DNA from: Haliclystus octoradiatus
Taxonomy: Eukaryota > Cnidaria > Staurozoa > Stauromedusae > Haliclystidae
NCBI GenBank assembly: GCA_916610825.1
Contig: OU744450.1
Coordinates: 24,884,850 to 24,948,849 of the forward strand
DNA length: 64,000 nucleotides
Direction: 5' to 3'
Below are positions 30,728 to 42,302 of this stretch, piece after piece; the stretch's first letter is position 1, and each line of letters starts with the position of its first letter. Under the pieces are notes generated by a model that saw only the letters and a list, made by a program, of their open reading frames with translations, was not told the DNA's origin and ran no database searches. A program made the translations under genes and the position numbers.

Positions 30728-30987
30728 GTGGCAATGCTTCGGACTCCCTAAGTTATCATAACGACAATCAATTTTCAACATTTGATAAGGATAATGATCA
30801 ATCATCGAATAAGGATTGTGCAAACGACTACACAGGAGGATGGTGGTTTAATGATTGTCTGGAATCGAATCTTAATGGATTATTTAATCCACAATCCGAT
30901 CAGCAACATCAAGGGATTATCTGGAAATCATGGAAAGGATTAAATCATTCATTATCTGGATCGATCATGAGATTATCAGAAACATAA
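30728..30987 (+). CDS. Last exon of fibrinogen-related (FReD) gene, copy 2
   Basis: A 260-base terminal exon after acceptor TATGTTTCAG, phase 1, stop TAA at 30985-30987. It encodes the calcium-site loop (FSTFDKDNDQSSNKD), the two-cysteine CANDYTGGWWFNDCLE segment and GIIWKSWKGLNHSLSGS. Together with the exon at 25505-25753 (same phase) it gives the middle and C-terminal thirds of a fibrinogen-related domain. FReD proteins bind acetylated or other glycans in invertebrate immunity; the ligand cannot be read from the sequence. A 2.5-kb inverted repeat begins ten bases after the stop, so any 3' UTR would run into it. Confidence 0.9.
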
Positions 30988-30996
30988 ATACAGTTA

Positions 30997-33489
30997 TAGT
31001 ACAGTCATTTTAAGCCAATATAAGCCTTATACAAATTGCAACAGAAGCATTTTTTAACAATTCTAGGATCAAATTTTATGCTTAACAACATATCCAAAAT
31101 GTTCCGAAATTGGAGTAGGCAAAATGCCTTAATTTCGCAATTTGATTTATGGCAATTCCAGTAGAAACATGAAAGCGAGGCTGTCCAGTTTCAGTGCAAT
31201 CATGTGATTTAATTTGAAGGAATACCATCAGACATTAAAGCCCTGCATCATTTAGCTCATAAAATGTGCTTAAAATGTCTTTACTGTCACTATGTATCAA
31301 ATTATCAAAACGAGGCTATGTATGAAGATTAAACAAATCGACATAGGAAAACTAGAAAAAGATATATACATTAAGTGAAAAATGTTATTCATTATATTTT
31401 AACATTCTACTAGCAGTATAGATCATGTAAATACTTAATTTATCTTATTTAGAAGGTACAACCAGGTAATATACATTGTTCACAACGAACCATTTCAGGC
31501 AATTGCCTAGGAATGTTCATGGTCGCAATTATTTTTGACAGAAATTGACTATTACGATTTGATGATAGGCCTGCAGACAAAATAGCAGAATAAGATATGC
31601 AATAGAAACGTCAAATTAAATTAAACTAAAGAACTAATACCTTCATTAATCATCGACAGGAAATCAATGCAACTTCGTATATAGACTACAGTTACCCATT
31701 CGTTTATGTTACTAATTTAACCATGGAATGAAAATTGAATACAGTAACTTCATCTAAAGGTTATGCCCAAAATGTTAACTATATACTATACACATATACA
31801 ATCGGACCTGTTATAACAGCCGTCTCTATACAGCGACCACCTGTCTGAAGTGGTCACTCTTGCAATGTTCTGAAATAGTATTTTCTATTGAATCGAAGAT
31901 TGATGAGCTTGGCTGCAGTTTTAGTGAGTTACGCTTTTTCTAGTTCTTGGTTCGTCTGAGCAGATAAAGGAAACTTGTATAAAGCAAATAATTTGTGCCA
32001 CTTTTTTGAAATTTTCAAATTTCCCCGACCATTAGCTCTCCATTCATTTTAATCAATAATGGTTAACATATTTTCGAAACTTCGAATACAAGTGAGTAAA
32101 ACTGTAGGGTAAATGTGTTTGGCAGCTCTTCATAATATCCCTGCGAAAAACAGTTCAGGAGTTAATGAACAGTCCATGAACAGTTCATGAACGTTAAATG
32201 GCCCAAAGTTTTCATGGATTGTTTATGAACTGTCCGTGAAGGTTCATGAGCTGTTTTTGAATAGTTCATGAATTGTTCTAAGCTTTTGAACTCCTGAACA
32301 TTTTTCAGGGGATGTATCAAATCTGTTGTATAAAAATCTTCCGTGGAAAAATAGTTCTTAAATGTTAAATGGCAAAGTTTCATGAACAATTTATAAGCAG
32401 TTCATGAACTGCTGAATTAATTTATAAATTGTATAATTTATAGTAAATGAAAACTCGGGAGCATTCAATAACAATGTTCATGAACTGTTCATGGACTATT
32501 CATACGAGTTCATTGACTATGGACCATTTTCTCCATACGAGCTTCCTTTGTCTGCTCAGAGAAACCAAGGACTGAAAAAGAGGAAATCACCAAAACTACA
32601 GCCACGCTCATCAATCTTTGATTTAATAGAAAATACTATTTCAAGACATTGCAAGAGTGACCACTTCAGACAGGTGGTCGCTGTATAGAGATGGCTGGTA
32701 TAGCAGGTTTGATTGTATATGTGTATAGCATATAGTCAACATTTTGGGCATAACCTTTGGGTGAAGTTCCATGTTCAATTAGTAACATAAACGACTGGAT
32801 AACTGTAGTCTATATACAAAGTTAATTGATTTCCTGTCAAGAAGTAAAAGGTATTAGTCCGTTAGTTTAATTTAATTTAACATTTCTATTGGATATCATT
32901 TTCTGCTGTTTTTCTTCAGGCCTATCATCAAATCGTAATGGTCAATTTCTGTCAAAAATAATTGCGACTATGATATCCCCATGCATTTGGCTAAAATTGT
33001 TCATTGTGAACAATGTATATTACCTAATTGTATTTTCTAAATAAGATAAATAAAGTATTTACATGGATCTATACTGCTAGTGGAATGTTAAAATATAATG
33101 AATAACATTTTTCACTTACTGTGTATATGTTTTTCTAGTTTTTCTATGTCGATTTGTTTAATCTTCATATATAGCCTCGTTTTGGTAATTTGATACATGA
33201 TGACAGTAAAGAAATTTTAAGCACATTATATGTGCTAAATGATGCAAGGCTACTATTCCTGATATTTTCCTCTCAAATTAAATCACATGATTACACTAAA
33301 AAAGGACAGCCTCGCTTTCATGTTTCTACTGGGAATGCCATAAATCAAATTGCAAAATTAAGGCATTTTGCCTACTCCGATTTCGGAACATTTTGGATAT
33401 GTGGTTAAGCATAAAATTTGGCCCTAGAATTGATGAAAAATGCTTCTGTTGCAATTTGTGTGAGGTCATTTTTTATAATGACTGTACTA
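30997..33489. mobile_element. 2.5-kb foldback element with about 950-bp arms
   Basis: The ends TAGTACAGTCATT and AATGACTGTACTA are perfect complements, possibly with a TTA target duplication. The arms 30997 to about 31985 and about 32535-33489 are complementary throughout (for example ATGAAAGCGAGGCTGTCC against GGACAGCCTCGCTTTCAT). The arms include a Tc1-like terminal motif (CGGACCTGTTATAACAG). The loop (about 32160-32510) is rich in GTTCATGAAC palindromes. No transposase is seen. Confidence 0.85.
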
Positions 33490-33521
33490 TTATACCAACC
33501 TATTTAATTATCAAATTTACT

Positions 33522-33799
33522 GGGGGGGGGTAACTCCACTATGACGGCTATACGGGGACGTGCCACCTTTTTTTGGATTATATTCCAGCTGAGAAAAAAC
33601 TTTTCGGGAAAGAGATTTCAATTTTTGGACGGCTTTTGGGTATCCTATTTTTGACCTTTTCAAAAGCCTCTAATCAAATTTTGCTTTATTTTTGTGTATT
33701 TACTTAAAATCAATCAACCTGCTCAAACTTTTTGGGTACTTATCTTTTCCAAAGTGGCACCCCCCGTCCCTGATGAGCTGGAGTTACCCCCCCCCCCCG
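33522..33799. mobile_element. G/C-ended small inverted-repeat element
   Basis: GGGGGGGGGTAACTCCA at the left and TGGAGTTACCCCCCCCC at the right are complementary ends. The interior shares CTATACGGGGACGT with 25763-26066. Confidence 0.75.
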
Positions 33800-34102
33800 G
33801 ATTTGCACTTATCAAAAATTGTTTCACAATCACTTCACCATAAGAGTTTTGTAGTGCTTCTCGATAAGCATGAGTTTCTCTTATCTGGATTGTATTTAAA
33901 GCGGGTTAAGAACTGTATAGATTTTATGAGTCAGTGTGTTAATATTACAATTTAAATATTTATAGAATAAGTATGGCTTTTGGTTGGCGGAATTATGGAA
34001 GTTACCCCATCAACTGATTGCTATAAGTTTGTTTTTCGAATGCGACAAAAGAGACAATCTTTTCTGATCTTCTTCTAAATATTTGTAATATGGCCCAACC
34101 AG

Positions 34103-34768
34103 AGCCATCTATTTACAAGAGTTGGGACACTGATGCCATTTATGTTTTTTGGCCTGGACCCGAGCACGTTTTCAACAGCAGTGCGCATGTGCAAGAGAAT
34201 GTTGTGTTTTTTTCAGCCATTTTGGAACTCTGTGAAATGGTTTGCGATTGTTTAACAAGAGTAATATAATCATTTATGAGTTGTCTTTCTCCATATTTAT
34301 TTGCTGGACTCTCAAAATTAGAATACAAATTTACTTCAATGTATACTATGTTATCGATCCCACAGCATGTTGCTCAAGAGTAAATCAGATCAATGCTATT
34401 GGAATTGCTAAATGGACAAGGAGTTTGTGGAGTATCTCTTACGCTCTTACGATTATTCTTTGCAGTCAAACACAACTTTTCGTAATTCTTGTCCCCAGTT
34501 GGAATAGTAAACAATACTTTTATTTCGATTACTATTGTGCCTATTAACACAACAATAAATAATTTAATAGCCTATGTTTGTTTTCACTGATAAAAGTTGT
34601 ATTTTTCCGCGCGCTTCGCTTAAAACAGGAAACCTGGCGCCAAAAGAACAAGAACCCTGGTGCCGAAAGTACGAAATAGGCGTCCAAAAATCACGTGAAT
34701 GGCAGCTGTCCAATAGGAGACGATAGCGGCACATGAAAGCGTGTCCCAACTCTTGTAAATAGATGGCT
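34103..34768. mobile_element. 666-bp element with perfect 28-bp inverted ends
   Basis: AGCCATCTATTTACAAGAG at 34103 continues for 28 bases that recur exactly inverted at 34741-34768. Flanking GGCCCAACC / GGGCCCAAC extends the repeat imperfectly. No coding capacity. Confidence 0.8.
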
Positions 34769-35739
34769 TTGGGCCCAACATCAAGAAGCCATGCATTTCT
34801 TTACATTGGGAGGTTCTTATTTGGCCTACGCCTTGTCGCCTTTTGGCGTGTTCTCTATCATGAAAATGTTTTGCAGTCATTTCAACTACTCTGAGTTTCT
34901 TAGCTTGCTCAACACTCTGTTTATCCAGTGGACAGCTGAGAATAATTGGAGCTATACTATACGTATATCAAACTGGTTAGCGTGGTCCAATCTGCCAGCA
35001 ACACGGAATGTGTTTTACTTTGTTCATCATAAAGAAGAGATAACTGTGAGAACCATTGATCACTGAAATCATCTCATGACTGTATAATGCTTGAAGCAAC
35101 TTAATTGGCTCAGCTTCTTCCCTCTTCTTCTTATATTCATTAATGTTACATTTACAGCTTCTGACCAATTCTGGTTTGATAGTACCAAATCAATGAATGC
35201 TTTTTTGGAACTCATTGTCGTTTTTGTTTGCCGACTTTGAACAAAACATTAACCGTTTTGGCTTCGACTCTTGGATTTCTATTCTTATTTTTATTCTTGG
35301 TTGGTCTGAGTTCTCCTGCAGTTCTTGTTTTTCAATAATTTTTACAGCAACCTTATCTGTTTCAAAATTAGGAATGACCTCTTCCTTCAAAAACAGTGGA
35401 CTTTCAATTATGCCATAAATCAATATTGTTTCATTTTGTTAAACAATCAGCATGACTTAATTCAAAGAAAACATAACGAAATTCTTCAGATTTGCATTTG
35501 TCAGAGATTTCGCCTACCCTTGCCTCAGCAAAAGCTTTAAGATGTAGACTATGGAGCGAATCCAATGTAGAACAACAGTCCAAAAGAATGATCTTATTAA
35601 TTGAATTTTGAATGTATTGATGATGTTCTCCTTCATTCGGACCATTAACACGGCAGCCATCAGTTCAGTGCGATGTGTGGTATATGTTTTTGTTGGTGTT
35701 AAGCCCCGGCCAGATAAAGACAACATAACAATTTGCCAG
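34769..35739. other. No gene seen
   Basis: AT-rich, several short open stretches on both strands without recognisable protein character. Confidence 0.4.
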
Positions 35740-36056
35740 CTTTTTTACAACATCGATGTTGTGAAAATGCTGGCTTCGTTAGGCCATCATTCAAGCCAGC
35801 ATTTTGCCAGCATTTTCACAGCATTTTTTATCAAATGCTTGCAAAACGTTGACTCCATTTGGCCACCCTAGTCAGCATTCGGCCAGCATTTTCACAACAA
35901 CACGATCGATGTTGTAAAAAAGCTGGCAAAATGTTTGGCTTCCTTTGGCCATCACAGCCAACGAATTTCGAAAAATTTCGGTGTAGGATTTTGAGAGACT
36001 TTGAAGTTGATCAAAATATTTGCCAATGTTCTATTGTTCTCTTCGATGTTGTGAAA
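35740..36056. repeat. GATGTTGTGAAAATGCTGGC repeat cluster
   Basis: Alternating forms of GATGTTGTGAAAATGCTGGC and its complement (GCCAGCATTTTCACAAC) at about 35752, 35796, 35880 and 35905, and a further half unit at 36045 interrupted by the LINE. The matching other half is at 38120-38160, and another copy at 39457-39513. A small palindromic element family. Confidence 0.65.
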
Positions 36057-37930
36057 ATGGCTTCATTCATTTCATTTGTAAATCAAAAATTGAACTCACA
36101 TCCTAAAATTCCATCACTTCAATGTCCAGATGGATCCCTCTGATGACAATTCAATCAAATCAACTATTCTGAATAATTAATTTGCAAGTGTTTTTACTGT
36201 AGACAATGGTGTTATCCCACCGTTTGAAAAGAAAGTTGAATCCAATACACAATTGAACTTTATTGAGTTTTCTTATAGCAAATTATGAACGCCATCAAAA
36301 ATCTACCTTCAAAAACATCAAGAACGCCAGATTCCTACCCTGCGTTGTTCTTAAAATCAATAGCAAATGAAATTGCCATACCACTCGCAATGTTATTTGA
36401 AATATCTTTGAAATCTGCTACTCTTCCTGCTGTATGGAAAACAGCTATTGTCAACCCCATTTACAAGAAAGGACTTTCCAGATTAGCAGTAAATTATCGA
36501 CCGATATCACTAACTTCAGTTATTTGCAAAGTTATGGAGTCTGTTATGGCGACAGACATTCTAAAGTATCTCAAAGCTCATAATTTAATCACTAAAGAAC
36601 AGTTTGGCTTTATTTCTCGGCGTTCAACATGTACGCAATTATTAGCTGCTTTAAACCAGTGGTATGCTGCTGTAAATGAGCGTATGAAGGTCGATACAGT
36701 TTACATTGATTTTAGCAAGGCTTTTGACACTGTCTGTCATAAATTAATATCAAAATTGAAGGGATATGGCATTAACTATGAACTTTTAAAATGGATAAAA
36801 TCTTTTTTGACTGGTCGCACCCAACAGGTAGCTGTCGGGGATTCAACATCGGGAATCCTCCCTGTAATAAGTGGTGTACCTCAGGGTTCAGTTTTAGGCC
36901 CTCTTCTTTTTATTGTCTATATAAATGACATTGTAAGCTGCTTGGAACTCAACTGTGGCATAAAACTCTTTGCTGATGATGCTAAGATTTCGTTTAAAAT
37001 ATTTACCACTGACAGTACTCCTCTACATTCTACACTTGAAAACCTCTCCTACTGGGCAGAACGCTGGCAACTCAAAATTGCCCAAGAGAAATGCTCTGTA
37101 CTTTCATTTGGGAAATCATCTATTTCGGATGCTGCGTATCAGTTAGATGGAAAGGCATTATCACGTTAATCTTCTGTGAAAGATCTTGGAATCCTACTAA
37201 CTGCAGATCTAAAGTTCACAGAACACTGTTCCATGCTAGCCGCTAAAGCAAAAAACCGTTGTTTCCTAATCAAGAAATGCTTTTCCTCAAATAACCCGGA
37301 GCTGTTAGTGAAAGCGTTCACAACATACGTCAGACCAAAGCTTGAGTCATCTACGCCAGTCTGGAATCCCTATCTCATCAAGGACATAAATATTTTAGAA
37401 AATGTTCAGCGCTCTTTCACAAGATATGTTTGTTTGAAAAATAATTCTTACAAGCCCTATGTAGATCGTCTTGCCTACCTCAACCTTGAGTCTCTAGAAT
37501 TACGCCGCCTTAAGTTTGATCTTCACATGGTCTTTAGAATTTTGAAAAACTTGATTGATTTGGCTCCAGATTAATTTTTCACTATTAAACATTCCAAATA
37601 TTCCTTGCGTGGACATTCACTGACGCTGTACCCAACTAAATCATTTAACTATGACTGTTGCAAACATTACTTTGCAAATAGAATAATCAAGCCATGGAAC
37701 TCTCTTCCTGAAGAAGTTATATCGTCTATTTCTTTACAAACATTCAAATTTAAACTTAATCACGTTAATTTATCACAGTTCTGTAACTTTTCCTTTGCCT
37801 GTTAATTATTTCTGATAACATAGTTTTCTTTATATATATATACTTTTTTTTTTAAAGGTCATATGTAATTGAGGATACATTTAAAAATATCCTCCTTTGT
37901 TTATTTGCCTGTTAGCCATTGTGCTACACA
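36057..37930 (+). pseudogene. 5'-truncated CR1-like LINE ORF2, dead
   Basis: Reverse transcriptase and C-terminal part of a LINE. One frame holds SFVNQKLNSHPKIPS (then a small indel), FASVFTVDNGVIPPF, VWKTAIVNPIYKKG, EQFGFISRRSTCTQLL, VYIDFSKAFDTVCH, GVPQGSVLGPLLFIVYIND, IKLFADDAKISF with the catalytic Asp pair, SVKDLGILLTADLKFTEHC and, near the end, IIKPWNSLPEEVIS. In-frame stops at about 36178, 37167 and 37572 inactivate it. The endonuclease half is missing. A TA-rich 3' UTR follows and ends in (ACAT)n. It inserted into a copy of the GATGTTGTG repeat. Confidence 0.9.
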
Positions 37931-38036
37931 ATACATACATACATACATACATACATACATACATACATACATACATACATACATACATACATACATACAT
38001 ACATACATACATACATACATACATACATACATACAT
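37931..38036 (+). repeat. (ACAT)n tail of the LINE
   Basis: About 26 ACAT units directly after the LINE 3' UTR, probably the expanded 3' tail of the element. Confidence 0.95.
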
Positions 38037-38277
38037 TCCTGTGCCACCTGCCCTGCACTTCACTTTATACCTGCGGCCGCTTCGTATAGGTGAGCGCAGC
38101 GAAATAGTGGGTCTTGTGAAGCTAGGCTATTTCCACCCCAGCCAGCATTTTCACAACATTTGACATATCGATTTTCAAAGAATGAAAAACCTCTCCACTA
38201 TTGGTCAATAATTTACGTAATGTTGGCACTCAATGTTTTTTAAATTTAAAATATACCTTTCCAATGAAAATCTATCT

Positions 38278-39231
38278 AAATTCTTAAAGCGTATATCCCG
38301 GATATTGGAAGAGTACTTCTTTAGATAGAGAAAAAAATTTTCATTCGTGCATAATCTTCTTGTGCTTTTACTTTGCGCGATCATTTCTCCTTCAAAAATG
38401 CAGTCAAAGTGACGATTTTGGGCTAATTTTGTGTCTCACTCTTTTTCCTCGAACAGGAACCCGTCTATTTTCAACAAGAGAGTTTACACCGGAAAAAACA
38501 CTAAACTTTTTACTTATATGTCTCTAAATAATAAACCGCTAAACCAAATGACAATCTGCTTTCAGAATGAAATTTTCAACGTTCAGCTGAAGATTTAGCG
38601 CTATATTTGATCAATATTCAAGATACAAGTAAAGAGATATAAGCATCTAAAGTCAAAAGTTTTTAGTTTTGGATTTTTCTCACTCAAGTTTTCACACGGT
38701 TAACACCTCTTTCCGACTTCGTCTAAGGATAGTCGGCATAGTTGATGCGTATTCAAACAAGTGACACACCTTCAATAACTAGCAGCGATAATCTGCTAAG
38801 ACGAAATCGTAAAGAGGTGCTAGTCGCGTGAGCGCTTGCGTGAGAAAAATCTAAAACTAAAAAATTTTGACTTTAGAGGCTTATATCTCTTCACCTGGAT
38901 GTTGAATATTGATCAAATATAGCTCTAAATCTTCAGCTGAACGTTGAAAATTTCATACCGAATGCAGATTGTCATTTGGTTTAGCGGTTTTTTATTTAGA
39001 GACAAATAAGTAAAAAGTTTAGTGTTTTTTCCGGTGTAAATTCTCTTGTTGGAAATAAACGGGTTCCTGTTCGAGGAAAAAGAGTGAGCCACAAAATCGT
39101 AACTTTGATTGCATTTTTGAGGGGGAAATGCTTGCGTAAAGTAAAAATACAAGAAGAACATGTACTGATAGAACATTTTTCTCTATCTAAAGAAGCATTC
39201 TCCCAATATCCGGGATATACACTTTAATTTA
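38278..39231. mobile_element. 954-bp foldback element
   Basis: Arms of about 420 bases read as reverse complements: for example TATATCCCGGATATTGG (38291) with CCAATATCCGGGATATA (39204), and TTTACACCGGAAAAAACAC with GTGTTTTTTCCGGTGTAAA. The unpaired centre is about 38700-38810. Open frames inside are not protein-like. Confidence 0.85.
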
Positions 39232-39325
39232 AGTTTGAAACTATTTAATCATTTGTTAATTTATGTTAAGTTATTCTGTATGAAATTCACATTTATATGT
39301 TGTTACGCAGAAGTAAACAAATCAT

Positions 39326-39352
39326 TCATTCATTCATTCATTCATTCATTCA
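39326..39352. repeat. (ATTC)n microsatellite
   Basis: Seven ATTC units. Confidence 0.9.
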
Positions 39353-39939
39353 ATATCAAAGATATTATTGAACGTGAGTAATTTGAACAAATATATATCT
39401 AAATCGAGAGACACCGAAGATGATTTCCCCTTTTAAAATTTCTTTCCTGCTCCGGATGTTGTTAAAATGCTGGCTTCATTTGGCCACCCCAGAAAGCATT
39501 GGGCCAGCATTTTCTTATGGTTAGCGCTGAATCGCATTCTGCAAATCCGAAAACCTTCTACGCATGTCCAGAAAAAGTTACGTCATCATGAAATAACCTA
39601 ATTTGATTGGCTGATCTTGAAAGACAATGGCAGAAGCGTGCGTCAGGAGCAGACAGTGCAAATGTTAACAAAATTATTTCAAGTATCGCGTCCTTCGACG
39701 CTTTGAATATTAACTTGTCCGTAGCTGTTACGGTTCTTTCTGGTTTCTTCTTGATCTTTTCTCAACCACGTGGACAGACATCAGTTCTACTCTAAAATCT
39801 TCAATAATCATCAACAAAACACTGCGGTTACATAATATGGAAGGTCAAGATGTGAGTGAAGATACATTCAATATGTATCCAACTCCTGGAGTTTGAAGGA
39901 TCACATTTTAATCGTCAATTTACCAATTTTGGTCATTTC

Positions 39940-40790
39940 ACTTCATGGAATACATGAGATCTGACAAATTCATCGAAAATCATATTTAAATCAATCATTA
40001 TAACAGAAGAACGCCAGTAAACGGGTAAATAATGTTCTTAATTGTATTTTCCTCGAAATCTTAAAGTTATTAGACTTTTTTTTTAATTTTTATTTTGACC
40101 TATTCTTACTGATTCAGGTTTTGACCTCTACGCGGCAAACTTCACGGAATGCGATCTGACAAATTCATCGAAAATCATGTTTAAATCAATCGTTATAACA
40201 GGAGAACGTCAGCAAACAGGTAAATAATGTTCTTAATTGTATCTTCCTCGAAATCTTAAAGTTATTAGATTTTTTTTAAATTTTATTTTGACCCATTCTT
40301 ACTGATTCAGGTTTTGACATCTACGCGGCAAACTTCACGGAATGCGATCTGACAAATTCATCGAAAATCATATTTAAATCAATCATTATAACAGAAGAAC
40401 GTCAGTAAATAGGTAAATAATGTTCTTAATTGTATCTTCCTCAAAATCTTAAAGTTATTAGATTTTTTTTTAATTTTTATTTTGACCTATTCTTACTAAT
40501 TCAGGTTTTGACCTCTACGCGGCAAACTTCATGGAATGCGATCTGACAAATTCATCGAAAATCATGTTTAAATCAATCGTTATAACAGGAGAACGTCAGT
40601 AAACAGGTAAATAATGTTCTTATTTGAATCTTCATCGCAATCTTAAAGTTATTAGATTTTTTTTAAATTTTATTTTGACCCATTTTTACTGATTCAGGTT
40701 TTGACCTCTACGCAGCAAACTTCATGGAATTCGATCAGACAAATTCAACAGAAACTATGTTCAAATCAATAACGTTATAACAGATAATTG
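39940..40790 (+). repeat. About 194-bp tandem repeat, 4-5 units, with exon/intron-like pattern
   Basis: Equivalent points lie at 39958, 40153, 40346, 40540 and 40733 (spacing 193-195). Each unit has an open segment (FDLYAANFTECDLTNSSK in the best copy) bounded by GATTCAG before it and a GTAAATAATG after it. These look like splice acceptor and donor with matching phase 1. Most units have a TAA just before the donor-like site; the unit at about 40126-40219 does not. It is either a satellite or a decayed tandem exon duplication. No hammerhead core was found in it. Confidence 0.75.
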
Positions 40791-41179
40791 TACAGTATTT
40801 GTACTGTTAATGATTACATTTATATGGCAATTGTTTTTAATTTTAAATAAAATTAATCCAAGGCGCTTTACAAGTGCATAACGTTTAGTTCTAATAAATA
40901 GATAACTTGTATGTGTTGTCTATGTTTTCTATTTTAATTTAGATCCAGCTTAGCCGTCGTTGTGTTAACTGGGTCACAATGTCGTTTTAGTGAAGCCAGC
41001 TATACGACAAAATCAATAAATCAGTTTACTAATATGTATGTTCATGTTTATAATAAAACTGAAATTCTTCTAATGCAACCTAGTGATAAGTTTTTCGCAT
41101 TACAGACTTCAGACAAAAGGGTTATTTCCTACTCGGACTAGCATGTGTATCGATTTGATAAGAAATAAAAGGTACCCAT
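40791..41179. other. No gene seen
   Basis: AT-rich with no recognisable features. Confidence 0.4.
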
Positions 41180-42240
41180 GGATAATTCCTTGATATTGCA
41201 TATCAAGGAATCATATTCTTTGGAAATGACTTTATAATTAGATTTGGCCGAAGTAGAAGATTTGCTAAGTTGGTAAAGTTTACGTTTTCTACGAGCAATT
41301 ATTCTAATGTGTTTCGGAAATTTTGCCTTGTGTCCAGTTCGTCGACGTGACGAAGGGACATAGCGTTTAATGCATTCATCTAAAATTTACATATCGAATT
41401 CCAAAAGTCCTCTACGGTAGCAGATAGATCTAAAAGTTGTTTCCAGTTGATAGTAGATAAATAAATATTGATGGCTTCGTAATCAGCTTTTCTAAAATTT
41501 GGATGGCGTACTCTTCCATCTGCAGATTGAGTTAATTCTGAGCGATTGGATAGTGCTAAATTAAATTCAATTGACAGATGATCACAATTCTCTGAAAACG
41601 GTTCTGTTACTGACGATAATAAAATGTACTGTGGTTGTGTTGAGAAAAGCAGATCAAGCATGTTGTTTTCTCTTGTTGGTTCATTGATAAATTGAGTAAA
41701 AGAGTTTGTATTAATAATGTCTAGAAACTTACTATGACAAGTGGAACCAGATGAATGCGGAATTGTCCAATCAATGTTAGGATAGTTGAAATCTCCAACT
41801 AGTATTATAGGATGACGAGTGTTCGAGTTGCAAAAGTCAATGAATTTACATAACAATTCTGTTTTAGATATTTCAGTTGCTGATGAAGGAGGGTTATAAA
41901 TACAGATAAATCGATAAGAATTTCCAGGTAGTAAAAAGTCAATGGCAACAGCCTCTATTTCGCTATAACACACAGGTATTTCAACTGTGACATATTGAAT
42001 AGATTTCCGAATGAATATGGCCACACCTCCTCCTGGATTAGCACATTGCCTGTCATGACGTAATAAAAAGTAAGGTGAATTGCTTAGCAACAAGGAATTC
42101 GGAACAGCAGGAAATAGCCAAGTTTCTGTAACGGCAATAACGTCATAATCATTGTTGTCGAGTAAACAATGCAGATCATCAAGTTTATTCATAACTGATC
42201 GGGAATTAAAGTAAAAACATTTTAATGAGAAATTTCCTGT
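41180..42240 (-). pseudogene. LINE endonuclease fragment
   Basis: Minus strand frame from about 42210 to 41380: CLLDNNDYDVIAVTETWL, PGGGVAIFIRKSIQY, FICIYNPPSSATEIS, IILVGDFNYPNIDW, NMLDLLFSTQPQYI and ENCDHLSIEF. This is a complete-looking APE-type endonuclease domain of a CR1-like LINE. After the stop at 41380 a shifted frame continues with FPKHIRIIARRKRKLYQL-type sequence to about 41180. The RT is missing. Its right end abuts the truncated gypsy element. Confidence 0.88.
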
Positions 42241-42302
42241 GTCTGCAGTTGATTGCTAACAGTCGGATATTTCAGGAATTTGATCTTGCGTAATGTCTGG
42301 GT

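Noticed and set aside
34791-36143. Several short plus-strand open frames as small genes
   Set aside because: None has a recognisable motif, splice sites or composition; some lie in palindromic repeats.
39940-40790. Hammerhead in the 194-bp tandem repeat
   Set aside because: CUGACAA occurs but lacks G at position 8, and no stem II or GAAA with pairing follows.
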